From: an uncultured Actinomycetes bacterium
GTDB lineage: Bacteria; Actinomycetota; Acidimicrobiia; Acidimicrobiales; RAAP-2
NCBI GenBank assembly: GCA_903893955.1
Contig: CAITOG010000132.1
Span: 1 to 15,041, forward strand
Length of the DNA: 15,041 nt
Direction: 5' to 3'
Positions 5,569-11,905 of the stretch are shown here, one piece after another. The position numbers and the translations under genes are program-made. The notes under the pieces are model-generated. The model did no database searches and was not told the origin of the DNA. It saw nothing but the letters and a program-made list of their open reading frames with translations. Each line of letters starts with the position of its first letter. Positions within the stretch are counted from its first letter, which is position 1.

Positions 5569-5597
5569 ATAACTCGACTATTTCGATCGGTTATAGT
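5569..5597 (+). promoter_or_regulatory. Leaderless-type promoter with overlapping ATAAC/GTTAT dyad for the TSUP gene
   Basis: TATAGT (5592-5597), a strong -10, ends seven bases before the ATG at 5605, so the predicted transcription start coincides with the start codon; no Shine-Dalgarno is present in GTGAAGC. The 5-bp inverted arms ATAAC (5569-5573) and GTTAT (5590-5594) have centres 21 bp apart, two helical turns, and cover the -35 position and part of the -10. TCGA sequences just inside both arms extend the dyad imperfectly. This is the most AT-rich short stretch nearby. The -10 is likely; the operator role is inference. Confidence 0.5.
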
Positions 5598-5604
5598 GTG
5601 AAGC

Positions 5605-6510
5605 ATGGAAATCAACCCCTACATCGCGATCGGCAGTGCCATCGTTGGCCTCCTGGTCGGTATGACAGGAGCCGGTGGCGGCGCATTGATGACGCCGATG
5701 CTGATCATGGTGTTCGGCATCAAGCCATCGACAGCCATCTCGAGCGACCTGGTGGCGGCGGTCTTGATGAAGCCAGTTGGCGCTGCAGTGCACCTGGCAC
5801 ATCGGACGGTGAACCTCGCGCTGGTGGGGTGGCTCTCGCTTGGCTCGGTCCCGGCGGCCTTCGCGGGAGCGTGGTTCCTCCACGAGCTTGGCGCGACCAA
5901 GAACTCTGAAGCCAACATCGAGATCGTCCTCGGCGTCGCCCTGCTCCTTGGGGTCGCGGCAATGATCTGGCGAGCCTTTCTCGATCACCGCTCTGGCGAG
6001 CGGACACTTGATGCCGATCAGATCACCGTCCGGCCGGTGGCCTCGATCGCTGTCGGCCTCTTTGGCGGGTTTCTGGTCGGGATGACGTCGGTCGGTTCAG
6101 GCTCACTGATGATCGTGCTCCTGCTCTTTGTCTATCCGGCGATCAAGGCCAAGCAGCTGGTTGGCACGGATCTCGCTCAGGCGGTGCCGCTCACACTCGC
6201 CGCCGCAGCGGGTGCGCTGCTCTTCGGTCACGTCGAGATCAGTTTGACGCTCTCTGTCGTGATCGGCGCAGTCCCTGCGGTCCTCGTAGGCTCACTCTTC
6301 TCGTCGAGAGCTCCTGACGCGATGATTCGGCCGGTGATCGGCTTCGCCGTGTTCGCATCGGGGCTCAAGTACATCGGCGTGCCGACAGTGCTGCTGGGGT
6401 GGACACTCCTTGCGGTGATCCTCTTCGGAGGTGGTGGGTGGCTCTGTTGGAAGAAGCCCTGGCGAGTTGACGCCCCGGCGACGCCTGGTGCTGAGGCTTC
6501 CGCCATTTGA
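5605..6510 (+). CDS. TauE/SafE (TSUP) family membrane exporter
   Basis: This 301-residue polytopic protein shows the internal two-fold repeat of the TSUP (formerly DUF81) family. The first half begins AIVGLLVGMTGAGGGALMTPMLI (residues about 12-34) and the second half has AVGLFGGFLVGMTSVGSGSLMIVLLL (about 149-174), the paired glycine-rich membrane motifs. Each is followed by a conserved helix start (KPSTAISSDLVAA; KAKQLVGTDLAQAVPL). Eight or so membrane segments can be drawn, with a cytoplasmic loop around LDHRSGERTLDADQ. Family members export sulfite, sulfoacetate or related sulfur/organic anions through the inner membrane; no sulfur-metabolism gene is nearby, so the substrate is open. It has its own promoter and is divergent from GT2. 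The FkbM gene follows after 239 bp and is probably separately transcribed. Confidence 0.9.
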   Translation: MEINPYIAIGSAIVGLLVGMTGAGGGALMTPMLIMVFGIKPSTAISSDLVAAVLMKPVGAAVHLAHRTVNLALVGWLSLGSVPAAFAGAWFLHELGATKNSEANIEIVLGVALLLGVAAMIWRAFLDHRSGERTLDADQITVRPVASIAVGLFGGFLVGMTSVGSGSLMIVLLLFVYPAIKAKQLVGTDLAQAVPLTLAAAAGALLFGHVEISLTLSVVIGAVPAVLVGSLFSSRAPDAMIRPVIGFAVFASGLKYIGVPTVLLGWTLLAVILFGGGGWLCWKKPWRVDAPATPGAEASAI

Positions 6511-6633
6511 CAGAGATCCCCGGGCGCTGGGTTGCCCTTGCTGGGTGGCACGACCAGGCAGGGCTGCTGTCCGACTGGATCGAGAACGACTGGGAAGCAC
6601 AAAGAGGTTCGGAAGATCGTGTTTCTTTGCTCC

Positions 6634-6674
6634 GACGCTCACGAGCGTCACCGCCGCGAGTGCTGCCTCTCGCG
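6634..6674. repeat. Two adjacent inverted repeats upstream of the FkbM gene
   Basis: GACGCTC (6634-6640) and GAGCGTC (6643-6649) are perfect 7-bp arms around two bases. Six bases further, CGCGAG (6655-6660) and CTCGCG (6669-6674) are 6-bp arms around eight bases. Neither is followed by a T-run, so they look less like terminators than operators or RNA hairpins. The remainder of the 239-bp gap 6511-6749 holds no ORF I would support. Confidence 0.4.
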
Positions 6675-6686
6675 ATGGAGGCGCGT

Positions 6687-6692
6687 TACACT
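6687..6692 (+). promoter_or_regulatory. Candidate -10 element (TACACT) for the FkbM gene
   Basis: TACACT matches TANNNT and lies 57 bp before the FkbM start, 12 bp after the paired inverted repeats. No -35 is found, so this is a position-based suggestion. Confidence 0.25.
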
Positions 6693-6749
6693 TCGGCCAC
6701 TCTGCGGGGGATCGTGGAGTGCCGCGCGGTTAGAGGAAGGCCTGCCGTC

Positions 6750-7514
6750 ATGAGCATTGCTACAGATATCTTCAGCCGTGTGCCGGTTAAGGCGCTCGTT
6801 CCGGCAGTAGCCCTTCAGTATCGCTTGTTCGAGCCCGAGCTTCGTCACCTCGGTGACTTCGTCCCCGCCGACCGCAACGCTGTCGATGCTGGTGTCTGGT
6901 GGGGACCGTGGTCGTGGTGGTTGTCTCGTCGCGCCCCACATGTGGACTCGTTCGAGCCAAACCCGTCCTTGGTGGCGAAGCTCCGCACTGCCCTTCCGGG
7001 AAACGTCACGCTCCATCAGGTGGCGCTGAGCGATGAGCCCGGCGAGACCACCTTGTGGCTCCCACCTGGCGGGGCGGGGACCGAAGGACGAGCATCGCTA
7101 CACGAGCGTGATCGTCCAGCAGCAGGATGGCGACCAGAGACGACGGTGACAGCGCGCCTCGATGACTTCGAGTTGCACAACGTCGGGTTCATCAAGATCG
7201 ACGTCGAAGGCCATGAACTCGCCGTGCTCCGGGGTGCGGTCGAAACCATCGAACGCGAGCGGCCGAACCTCATGGTCGAGGTTGAGGGCAATGATGACCG
7301 CGACGATCTCATCGATGCAGTCATCGAGTTCTTTGCAGAGCGCTCCTACTCCGGGCAGTACGTGCTCGGCGGGAAGTGGCATCCGATCTCAGACCTCGAC
7401 CGGGTGGCGACACGGCAGATGGCCGACAAGGTTGCCAAGCACGGGATGGCGACGAACATGCTGCTCTACGCCCGGCACTACGTCCATAACTTCGTCTTCA
7501 AGCCCGTCGGCTGA
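6750..7514 (+). CDS. FkbM family SAM-dependent methyltransferase
   Basis: This 254-residue protein carries the FkbM hallmark FIKIDVEGHE (residues 147-156), followed by LRGAVETIERERPNLMVEVEG (160-180), and the SAM-binding acidic motif DSFEPNP (66-72). VTLHQVALSDEPGETTLW (86-103) is the usual central block, so an O-methyltransferase acting on a sugar hydroxyl or similar is likely. Motif I is unusual: VDAGVWWGPWSWWLSRR (45-61) replaces the normal 'VDVGANxGxYS'. The open frame continues 81 codons upstream, but that part has no family similarity; ATG 6750 is preceded by AGAGGAAGG nine bases away and starts a normal-length protein. Two hairpins follow the stop. Together with the downstream AT3 and GT-C genes it suggests modification of a surface glycan. 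Confidence 0.88.
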   Translation: MSIATDIFSRVPVKALVPAVALQYRLFEPELRHLGDFVPADRNAVDAGVWWGPWSWWLSRRAPHVDSFEPNPSLVAKLRTALPGNVTLHQVALSDEPGETTLWLPPGGAGTEGRASLHERDRPAAGWRPETTVTARLDDFELHNVGFIKIDVEGHELAVLRGAVETIERERPNLMVEVEGNDDRDDLIDAVIEFFAERSYSGQYVLGGKWHPISDLDRVATRQMADKVAKHGMATNMLLYARHYVHNFVFKPVG

Positions 7515-7518
7515 CGAA

Positions 7519-7557
7519 AGCGAGTTCCTCGCTGCGGAGGCGTGAACCACGCCTTTC
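7519..7557 (+). terminator. Tandem hairpins after the FkbM gene
   Basis: Five bases after the TGA stop, AGCGAG/CTCGCT (7519-7524, 7528-7533) forms a 6-bp stem with a TTC loop, then GGCGTG/CACGCC (7539-7544, 7548-7553) forms a second 6-bp stem with an AAC loop, followed by TTTC. The second is a plausible intrinsic terminator with a short T tract. Confidence 0.5.
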
Positions 7558-7899
7558 AGCCCGCTCGACCAAGTCGCGAGCGCCCGGACCACTGCAGGTG
7601 CGCGACTCCTCGCCCTCAGCACCATGTGGCGACAAGAGTTTGAGCGTCGCCGCGTGGGTTGAGCTCGAGGAGGCGCAGCGGGTTGCTCGGAGCGAAGGGG
7701 GAGCGACGGACCCGCCAAGCTTGTTGCCGAGTGCCCTAGCGGCGCGTTGCCGAGGACCGGGGCCAGCTCCACGCCGAAGTTGCCGCGACCGTGCTCGCTC
7801 ACCTGGTCGATCTAGCATTGCAACTTCGCTGCGCCGCAGGGAGCAGAGGGCATTTTCTCTTCCGGAACGTACTCGTCAGCAGAGCGAAGGAGGGTCCCG
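7558..7899. other. Non-coding stretch between the FkbM and acyltransferase genes
   Basis: About 340 bp without an ORF I can support; the open frames on either strand here are arginine/serine-rich and look like shadows. It contains three GTTGCCG copies (7723, 7746, 7779), the first two extended to GTTGCCGAG, a -10-like TAGCAT (7813-7818) 81 bp before the next start, and a strong Shine-Dalgarno AAGGAGG (7887-7893). It may hold the acyltransferase promoter and leader. No cloverleaf, riboswitch or CRISPR pattern was recognised. Confidence 0.5.
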
Positions 7900-9846
7900 A
7901 TGAACGTACGCCAGGACGCTCCGCCCTCCGAGGCGACGACCGGCAGCGCGACGATCGCAGGTTCGACAGGATCATCAACCGAAAAGGATCGACAACGCTC
8001 GCTCGATGGCCTCCGGGCGATCGCCGTTGCGGCGGTGGTCTACTTTCACTTCTGTGCGACCTCGTCGAGGGCACTTGGGAGTGGCGGATTCCTCGGTGTC
8101 GATGTCTTCTTCGTTCTCTCCGGATACCTGATCACGCGGCTGCTCATCTCGGAACACTCGACCTCAAGCCGAGTTGATCTCAAGAGATTCTGGACCCGAA
8201 GGTTCAGGCGCCTCTTTCCTGCGTTCGTCGTATTCCTCGTCCTGATCGCGCTCTATGTGGCGATCTCGCCCGACTTCGAGCGTTATGGAGTCCGAGCCGA
8301 CACCTTGTGGAGCCTCTTCTATCTCCAGAACTGGCACAGCGCCTCGATGCCAACAGCCGCCGTGACTCCGGTCGCTCATACATGGTCGTTGTCGGTGGAG
8401 GAGCAGTGGTACCTCATCTGGCCGGCGACTCTGTGGGCCATCCTCTCTTGGGCCAAGGGTCGAGCTCGCTTGGTCCTCATTGTCATGATCTCCGTGGCGG
8501 GGGCATCCGCGATCTGGACGTCGATCCTCTATGACGGTGCCGGCTGGTGGCGTGCCTACAACGGCACGGACGCACGCGCCCAGGAACTCCTTGTCGGGTC
8601 TGCACTCGCGGTCGTACTCAGCACCTTCGAACCTTTCCGCGCCACATGGTCCAAGTGGGTGCTCGAGGTTGTCGGCTGGTGCGCCGCTATCTTCATCCTG
8701 TCCGAGATGGTCTGGAGCCATGCATCTGACCACTTCTTCTACAGCGGTGGATTCGCCCTGATCTCGGTGGCCGTCGTGTGCGTCATTGCAGCATCGATGC
8801 ATTCCACAGGCCCACTCGGCAAGTCCCTGTCTTGGAGACCGCTGGTGCTGCTCGGGGTCATCTCGTACGGGATCTATCTCTTCCACTTTCCGGTCATGTT
8901 CCTCATCGAGCCTGGGAGGTGGGGGCTGGAGGGGTCGTGGGTCCTCGTCGCTCGGGTTGCCCTCGTGCTGGCGCTCGCCGCAGGTTCGTACGCTCTCGTC
9001 GAGAATCCGATCCGGCGCCAGAAGGTCCGTCTGTCGAATCCGCGCGTCTGGGTCCCGGGCGCTCTAGCTGCGTGCCTGGCGCTTGCCGTCATCGTGATCG
9101 TGGGCAACGTTCCTCCGCCCAGTGCGACGACCCTGGAGTTCAAGGCCGCTGGGGATGCCGTCAGATCAGCACCGGTGAGAGTGATGGTCATCGGTGAGCT
9201 GCCGACCTCGACCTTGACCTCCTCTGGGCGATTCGGCTACTCGGCCAAGAGTCTTGCGGCGATCTCCTATGGATTCTTTGGATGTGGCTTCATCCATGGT
9301 GAGATCTTCGTTGGTTCCGGCCGCTATCTCTCTGGCCGGGACTGCGCCGCGCTCCCTGCAGCGCTCGGTCAGGTCGTGCCTGCGTATTCGCCGACGATCG
9401 TGGCGCTGGTGGTGGGAGAACAGGAGATCTTCGATCGCTCGATTGGCGGCGTCGTTGTACCGCTTGGGTCCCCCAGGTGGAGAGCGGCGTTCGATCAGAG
9501 CCTCGCGAAGTCGGTTTCGATTGCAGAGTCCGCAGGCGCCCGAGTGGTGCTTGTGCAGAGCGCCTGCCCCGGTGCGTGGGCGATCGCTTCACCGTTGGCG
9601 AGCCAGGCCGCAGAGAGCAGCAGGTACGTGCGTGTTCGGACCGCTCTCCATCGCTACGCTGCCGCGCACGATCTTGAAGTCTGGAACCTTGATTCGCTCC
9701 TGTGCCCCGGGGGACAGCCCCTCCGACGTTCGGGTGGCCACGTGGTGTCCTCTCGCAAAGATGGGTTGACGCCCTATGGGTCGGTGCTGACGTGGGGATG
9801 GATCGCAGATCGAGCACGGGCGTCGTCTGGGCTGGGAGATCGATGA
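7900..9846 (+). CDS. AT3 (OafA-type) membrane acyltransferase with degenerate SGNH domain
   Basis: This 648-residue protein has an N-terminal acyltransferase-3 membrane domain and an extracytoplasmic C-terminal domain. AT3 motifs are RSLDGLRAIAVAAVVYFH (residues 33-50, the R39-X10-H50 signature needed for acyl transfer), GFLGVDVFFVLSGYLITRLL (63-82), RRFRRLFP (100-107), HTWSLSVEEQWYLIWP (160-175) and SYGIYLFHFP (322-331). About ten membrane segments can be drawn, ending near residue 402. The remaining region has the SGNH-domain layout, but the nucleophile motif is VMVIGEL (428-434) instead of GDS, and the C-terminal DxxH region reads DGLTPYG (621-627) without the His, so that domain is probably not a working hydrolase/transferase. 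A strong AAGGAGG supports the start. Likely role: O-acetylation of a surface or secreted glycan. The stop overlaps the next small ORF as ATGA. Confidence 0.9.
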   Translation: MNVRQDAPPSEATTGSATIAGSTGSSTEKDRQRSLDGLRAIAVAAVVYFHFCATSSRALGSGGFLGVDVFFVLSGYLITRLLISEHSTSSRVDLKRFWTRRFRRLFPAFVVFLVLIALYVAISPDFERYGVRADTLWSLFYLQNWHSASMPTAAVTPVAHTWSLSVEEQWYLIWPATLWAILSWAKGRARLVLIVMISVAGASAIWTSILYDGAGWWRAYNGTDARAQELLVGSALAVVLSTFEPFRATWSKWVLEVVGWCAAIFILSEMVWSHASDHFFYSGGFALISVAVVCVIAASMHSTGPLGKSLSWRPLVLLGVISYGIYLFHFPVMFLIEPGRWGLEGSWVLVARVALVLALAAGSYALVENPIRRQKVRLSNPRVWVPGALAACLALAVIVIVGNVPPPSATTLEFKAAGDAVRSAPVRVMVIGELPTSTLTSSGRFGYSAKSLAAISYGFFGCGFIHGEIFVGSGRYLSGRDCAALPAALGQVVPAYSPTIVALVVGEQEIFDRSIGGVVVPLGSPRWRAAFDQSLAKSVSIAESAGARVVLVQSACPGAWAIASPLASQAAESSRYVRVRTALHRYAAAHDLEVWNLDSLLCPGGQPLRRSGGHVVSSRKDGLTPYGSVLTWGWIADRARASSGLGDR

Positions 9847-9968
9847 GCCCGGATCACTGGACTTTCCAGAGCTCCCGACCGGGTCCACGGCGCAAGTCGG
9901 CCCACCGATCGTCGCACTTCTCGCCTGCGAGCCTGGAAGTGGCGAAGGCTAAGGTTCACTCGCGATGA
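9843..9968 (+). CDS. Small overlapping ORF (41 aa), unknown
   Basis: ATG 9843 overlaps the acyltransferase TGA by four bases (ATGA), and its own TGA overlaps the next ATG in the same way. The 41-residue product is basic and Ser/Arg-rich (SSRPGPRRKSAHRSSHF...) with no recognisable domain, signal peptide or membrane segment. Third codon positions are mostly G or C, about three quarters, as in neighbouring genes, but that is weak evidence at this length. It could be translated by coupling, or simply be leader sequence with a fortuitous open frame. Confidence 0.3.
   Translation: MSPDHWTFQSSRPGPRRKSAHRSSHFSPASLEVAKAKVHSR
9950..9955 (+). promoter_or_regulatory. Candidate -10 element (TAAGGT) ahead of the 44-aa ORF
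   Basis: TAAGGT fits TANNNT and ends nine bases before ATG 9965, a spacing suitable for a leaderless or nearly leaderless start. It could drive the 44-aa ORF and the GT-C gene that overlaps it. No -35 is visible. Confidence 0.3.
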
Positions 9969-10099
9969 GCCTGCGAGAGCCGTACCGCGTCGTTTCTCTC
10001 GCCCCCTTCGTGGACGCCTTGCGAGCAGTGAGCTCGCCCTTCTCCATCCCTGGGCACGCTGTCGGCACCATCTCAACTCGCAACTGGAACGCGGTGTGA
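9965..10099 (+). pseudogene. 44-aa ORF resembling the N-terminus of an Orn/Lys/Arg decarboxylase (possible remnant)
   Basis: The ORF starts with an ATGA overlap and ends with a GTGA overlap onto the GT-C gene. Residues about 12-34 read LAPFVDALRAVSSPFSIPGHAVG, which has the spacing of the N-terminal wing of fold-type I Orn/Lys/Arg decarboxylases ('P..eAL......PFHvPGHK.G'). Similarity stops after the PGH motif, and the remaining ten residues (TISTRNWNAV) do not continue the family pattern. A full decarboxylase is several hundred residues, so this would be a 5' stub fused to the start of the next gene. About 80% of third codon positions are G or C. Alternatives are a genuine small protein or a chance open frame; the family match is by eye. 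Confidence 0.35.
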
Positions 10100-11799
10100 G
10101 CACATCTGAGGAGAACACGCCGGCTTCGAATGCTCCTTCGGGAGCAGCGTGGTTCGCGCGTTTCCACTCGTGGCCGACGGTGACGGCTCTCTCATGGGCG
10201 ATCGCGGCATTGGGGATCGCGCTTCGAATCCGTCAGTACCTGTTCAACCGCTCCCTCTGGAATGACGAAGCCGACCTCGCGCTCAACATCATCACGAGGA
10301 GCTACGCCGGCCTGACGCACCCGCTGGCACTCGCCCAGGGCGCACCCCTCGGATTCTTGTGGGCCGAGAAGAGCTTCACTGAGCTGTTTGGCCAAGGTGA
10401 ATATGCATTGCGGGCGCTCCCTCTGCTGGCCGGCATCGCAAGCGTCGTGCTGTTTCGCAACCTGGCGCTGAAGCTCCTCCCATCGCTCGCAAGCCTCTTG
10501 GTCATCGGACTCTTCGCGTGCAGCCCGGTGCTGATCTATTTCTCCAGCGAGTCCAAGCAGTACGGCGTGGACGTGGCGGCCGTCATCGCGGTGCTCTGCT
10601 TCTTCCCATGGCTCCTCGACTCGAGTCCGTCACTGCGCCGATCTCTCCTCTATGGCTCCGCGCTGGCGGTGCTTGTTTGGTTCTCGTTCCCGGCGGTGTT
10701 CGTCGGTGGTGCCACTTCTCTCACGCTCGTGTGTGTGCTCGCCTATCGGCGGGACTTCCTCGGCATGCGACGAGTGCTGCTCGGCAGCGCGCTGTGGTTG
10801 ACGAGTCTCGCCCTCGAGTACGTCGTGTCTCTCCGCCCGCTCTCGGCGAACAAGGCGTTGCGTGACTACTGGAGCGAGGCGTTCGCCCCGAATCCCCTGA
10901 AGGCCGGCCTTCCGAGCACAGTCCATTTCTATTGGAACTTTGCCCGAGGCTGGTCCTACTTCCCATGGCTGCTCTGGCCTCCCCATGGGCTCTCGAGGCT
11001 CGGGCAGGCGGCGGTGCTGCTCTTGATCGTTGGGATCGTGGCCTACCTCGTGAGACGACGTCCATTCGGTCTCCTCATCGTCGCTGTCACATCAGTCTCG
11101 GTGCTCGCCAACCTGGTGCATGAGTATCCGTTGTTCGATCGGATGCTCCTGTTCAGCGTCCCCGTCGTGTATCTCACTTTGGGAGGGATCTTCCTGCTCT
11201 CGAAGCGGGCGTGGTACCAGCTGCTCTGCGTGCTGCTGGTTGCGTTCCTTGGCGGATCCGCTGTGATGGATGGGCTCAAGGGAGCTGTCCACCCGGTGAC
11301 CCGGGTGGAAGAGCGGGCAGCGCTGGCGTACGTCCAGCAGCATCGCCGCCCCGGCGACGGCGTGCTGGTCGAGTGGCTTGGTCAAGCGAGCTACCTGTAC
11401 TACTTCGCGACCACGCATGTCCACGCTGACGGGAGCTTCTGGACCTACGGCAGCGACAGGCCGTGCGACAACGTGAGCCAGCTCAACAAGCTGAAGCGAT
11501 GGCGTCGGGTCTGGCTGGTGATCGGACCTGATCCGCACGTCGTCGGCCACGGTGTCCAAGCGTATGAGCGCGTTTTCGCGAGCATCTCTCAGGTCACCGA
11601 GTTCTTCGTGCCGCCGATCCGTCGACCGGTCGACGGAGTCGGGATCGCTGCAGCCGTGCTGCTGAAGATTGATCCGTCCGCGCCAGCCGCTGCCCAGGTT
11701 CCTGTGCCGCCGTGGCCGCCAGGTCGATATGGCTGCATCTCCGTTACGATCATGAAGCCGAAGATGGTCCTCAACTCAGTGGTGCGCCCTGCCGGCTAG
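10096..11799 (+). CDS. GT-C fold membrane glycosyltransferase (GT39/ArnT-like)
   Basis: This 567-residue polytopic protein has the arrangement of polyprenyl-phosphate-sugar-dependent transferases. After the first membrane segment (about 31-46) comes SLWNDEADLAL (53-63), whose DE pair corresponds to the catalytic Asp/Glu in the first periplasmic loop. QGAPLGFL (81-88) replaces the usual QPPLGFL-type motif, and LRALPLLAGIASVVLF (105-120) is the typical second helix. SPVLIYFSSESKQYGVDV (143-160) matches the 'SP..iyys.eaR.Y' segment. About ten more hydrophobic segments follow up to residue about 390, then a soluble periplasmic C-terminal region. The GTG start at 10096 overlaps the preceding TGA as GTGA; no in-frame ATG fits as well. 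It probably transfers a lipid-linked sugar to a surface glycan, lipid or protein; the acceptor is unknown. Confidence 0.8.
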   Translation: MSTSEENTPASNAPSGAAWFARFHSWPTVTALSWAIAALGIALRIRQYLFNRSLWNDEADLALNIITRSYAGLTHPLALAQGAPLGFLWAEKSFTELFGQGEYALRALPLLAGIASVVLFRNLALKLLPSLASLLVIGLFACSPVLIYFSSESKQYGVDVAAVIAVLCFFPWLLDSSPSLRRSLLYGSALAVLVWFSFPAVFVGGATSLTLVCVLAYRRDFLGMRRVLLGSALWLTSLALEYVVSLRPLSANKALRDYWSEAFAPNPLKAGLPSTVHFYWNFARGWSYFPWLLWPPHGLSRLGQAAVLLLIVGIVAYLVRRRPFGLLIVAVTSVSVLANLVHEYPLFDRMLLFSVPVVYLTLGGIFLLSKRAWYQLLCVLLVAFLGGSAVMDGLKGAVHPVTRVEERAALAYVQQHRRPGDGVLVEWLGQASYLYYFATTHVHADGSFWTYGSDRPCDNVSQLNKLKRWRRVWLVIGPDPHVVGHGVQAYERVFASISQVTEFFVPPIRRPVDGVGIAAAVLLKIDPSAPAAAQVPVPPWPPGRYGCISVTIMKPKMVLNSVVRPAG

Positions 11800-11827
11800 T
11801 GACGACGTCCGTCTCCGAGTGCTCCCT

Positions 11828-11847
11828 GTGGGCCCCGTCGGGCCACC
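11828..11847. terminator. Possible bidirectional terminator between convergent GT-C genes
   Basis: GGCCC (11831-11835) and GGGCC (11840-11844) pair around CGTC, and GTG/CAC on either side extends the stem with one unpaired G. It sits in the 106-bp gap between two convergent stops. T-runs are lacking, so the call is weak. The rest of the gap shows nothing else. Confidence 0.3.
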
Positions 11848-11905
11848 ACGGGTTCCTGACGGCCACGACAAGAGGATGCTCGCCTGCCGCGCCGGTCAGG
11901 CTGCG

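Noticed and set aside
6507..6512. Perfect TTGACA as a -35 element
   Set aside because: No -10-like hexamer at 16-18 bp downstream; it overlaps the TSUP stop codon.
6507..6749. 81-residue N-terminal extension of the FkbM protein, overlapping the TSUP stop by four bases
   Set aside because: The ATGA-like overlap is tempting, but the segment has no FkbM similarity and contains two inverted repeats; ATG 6750 has a good ribosome binding site and gives normal family length.
7389..7818. Minus-strand frames covering the end of FkbM and the following gap
   Set aside because: Arg/Ser/Ala-rich, no domain, partly antisense to FkbM.
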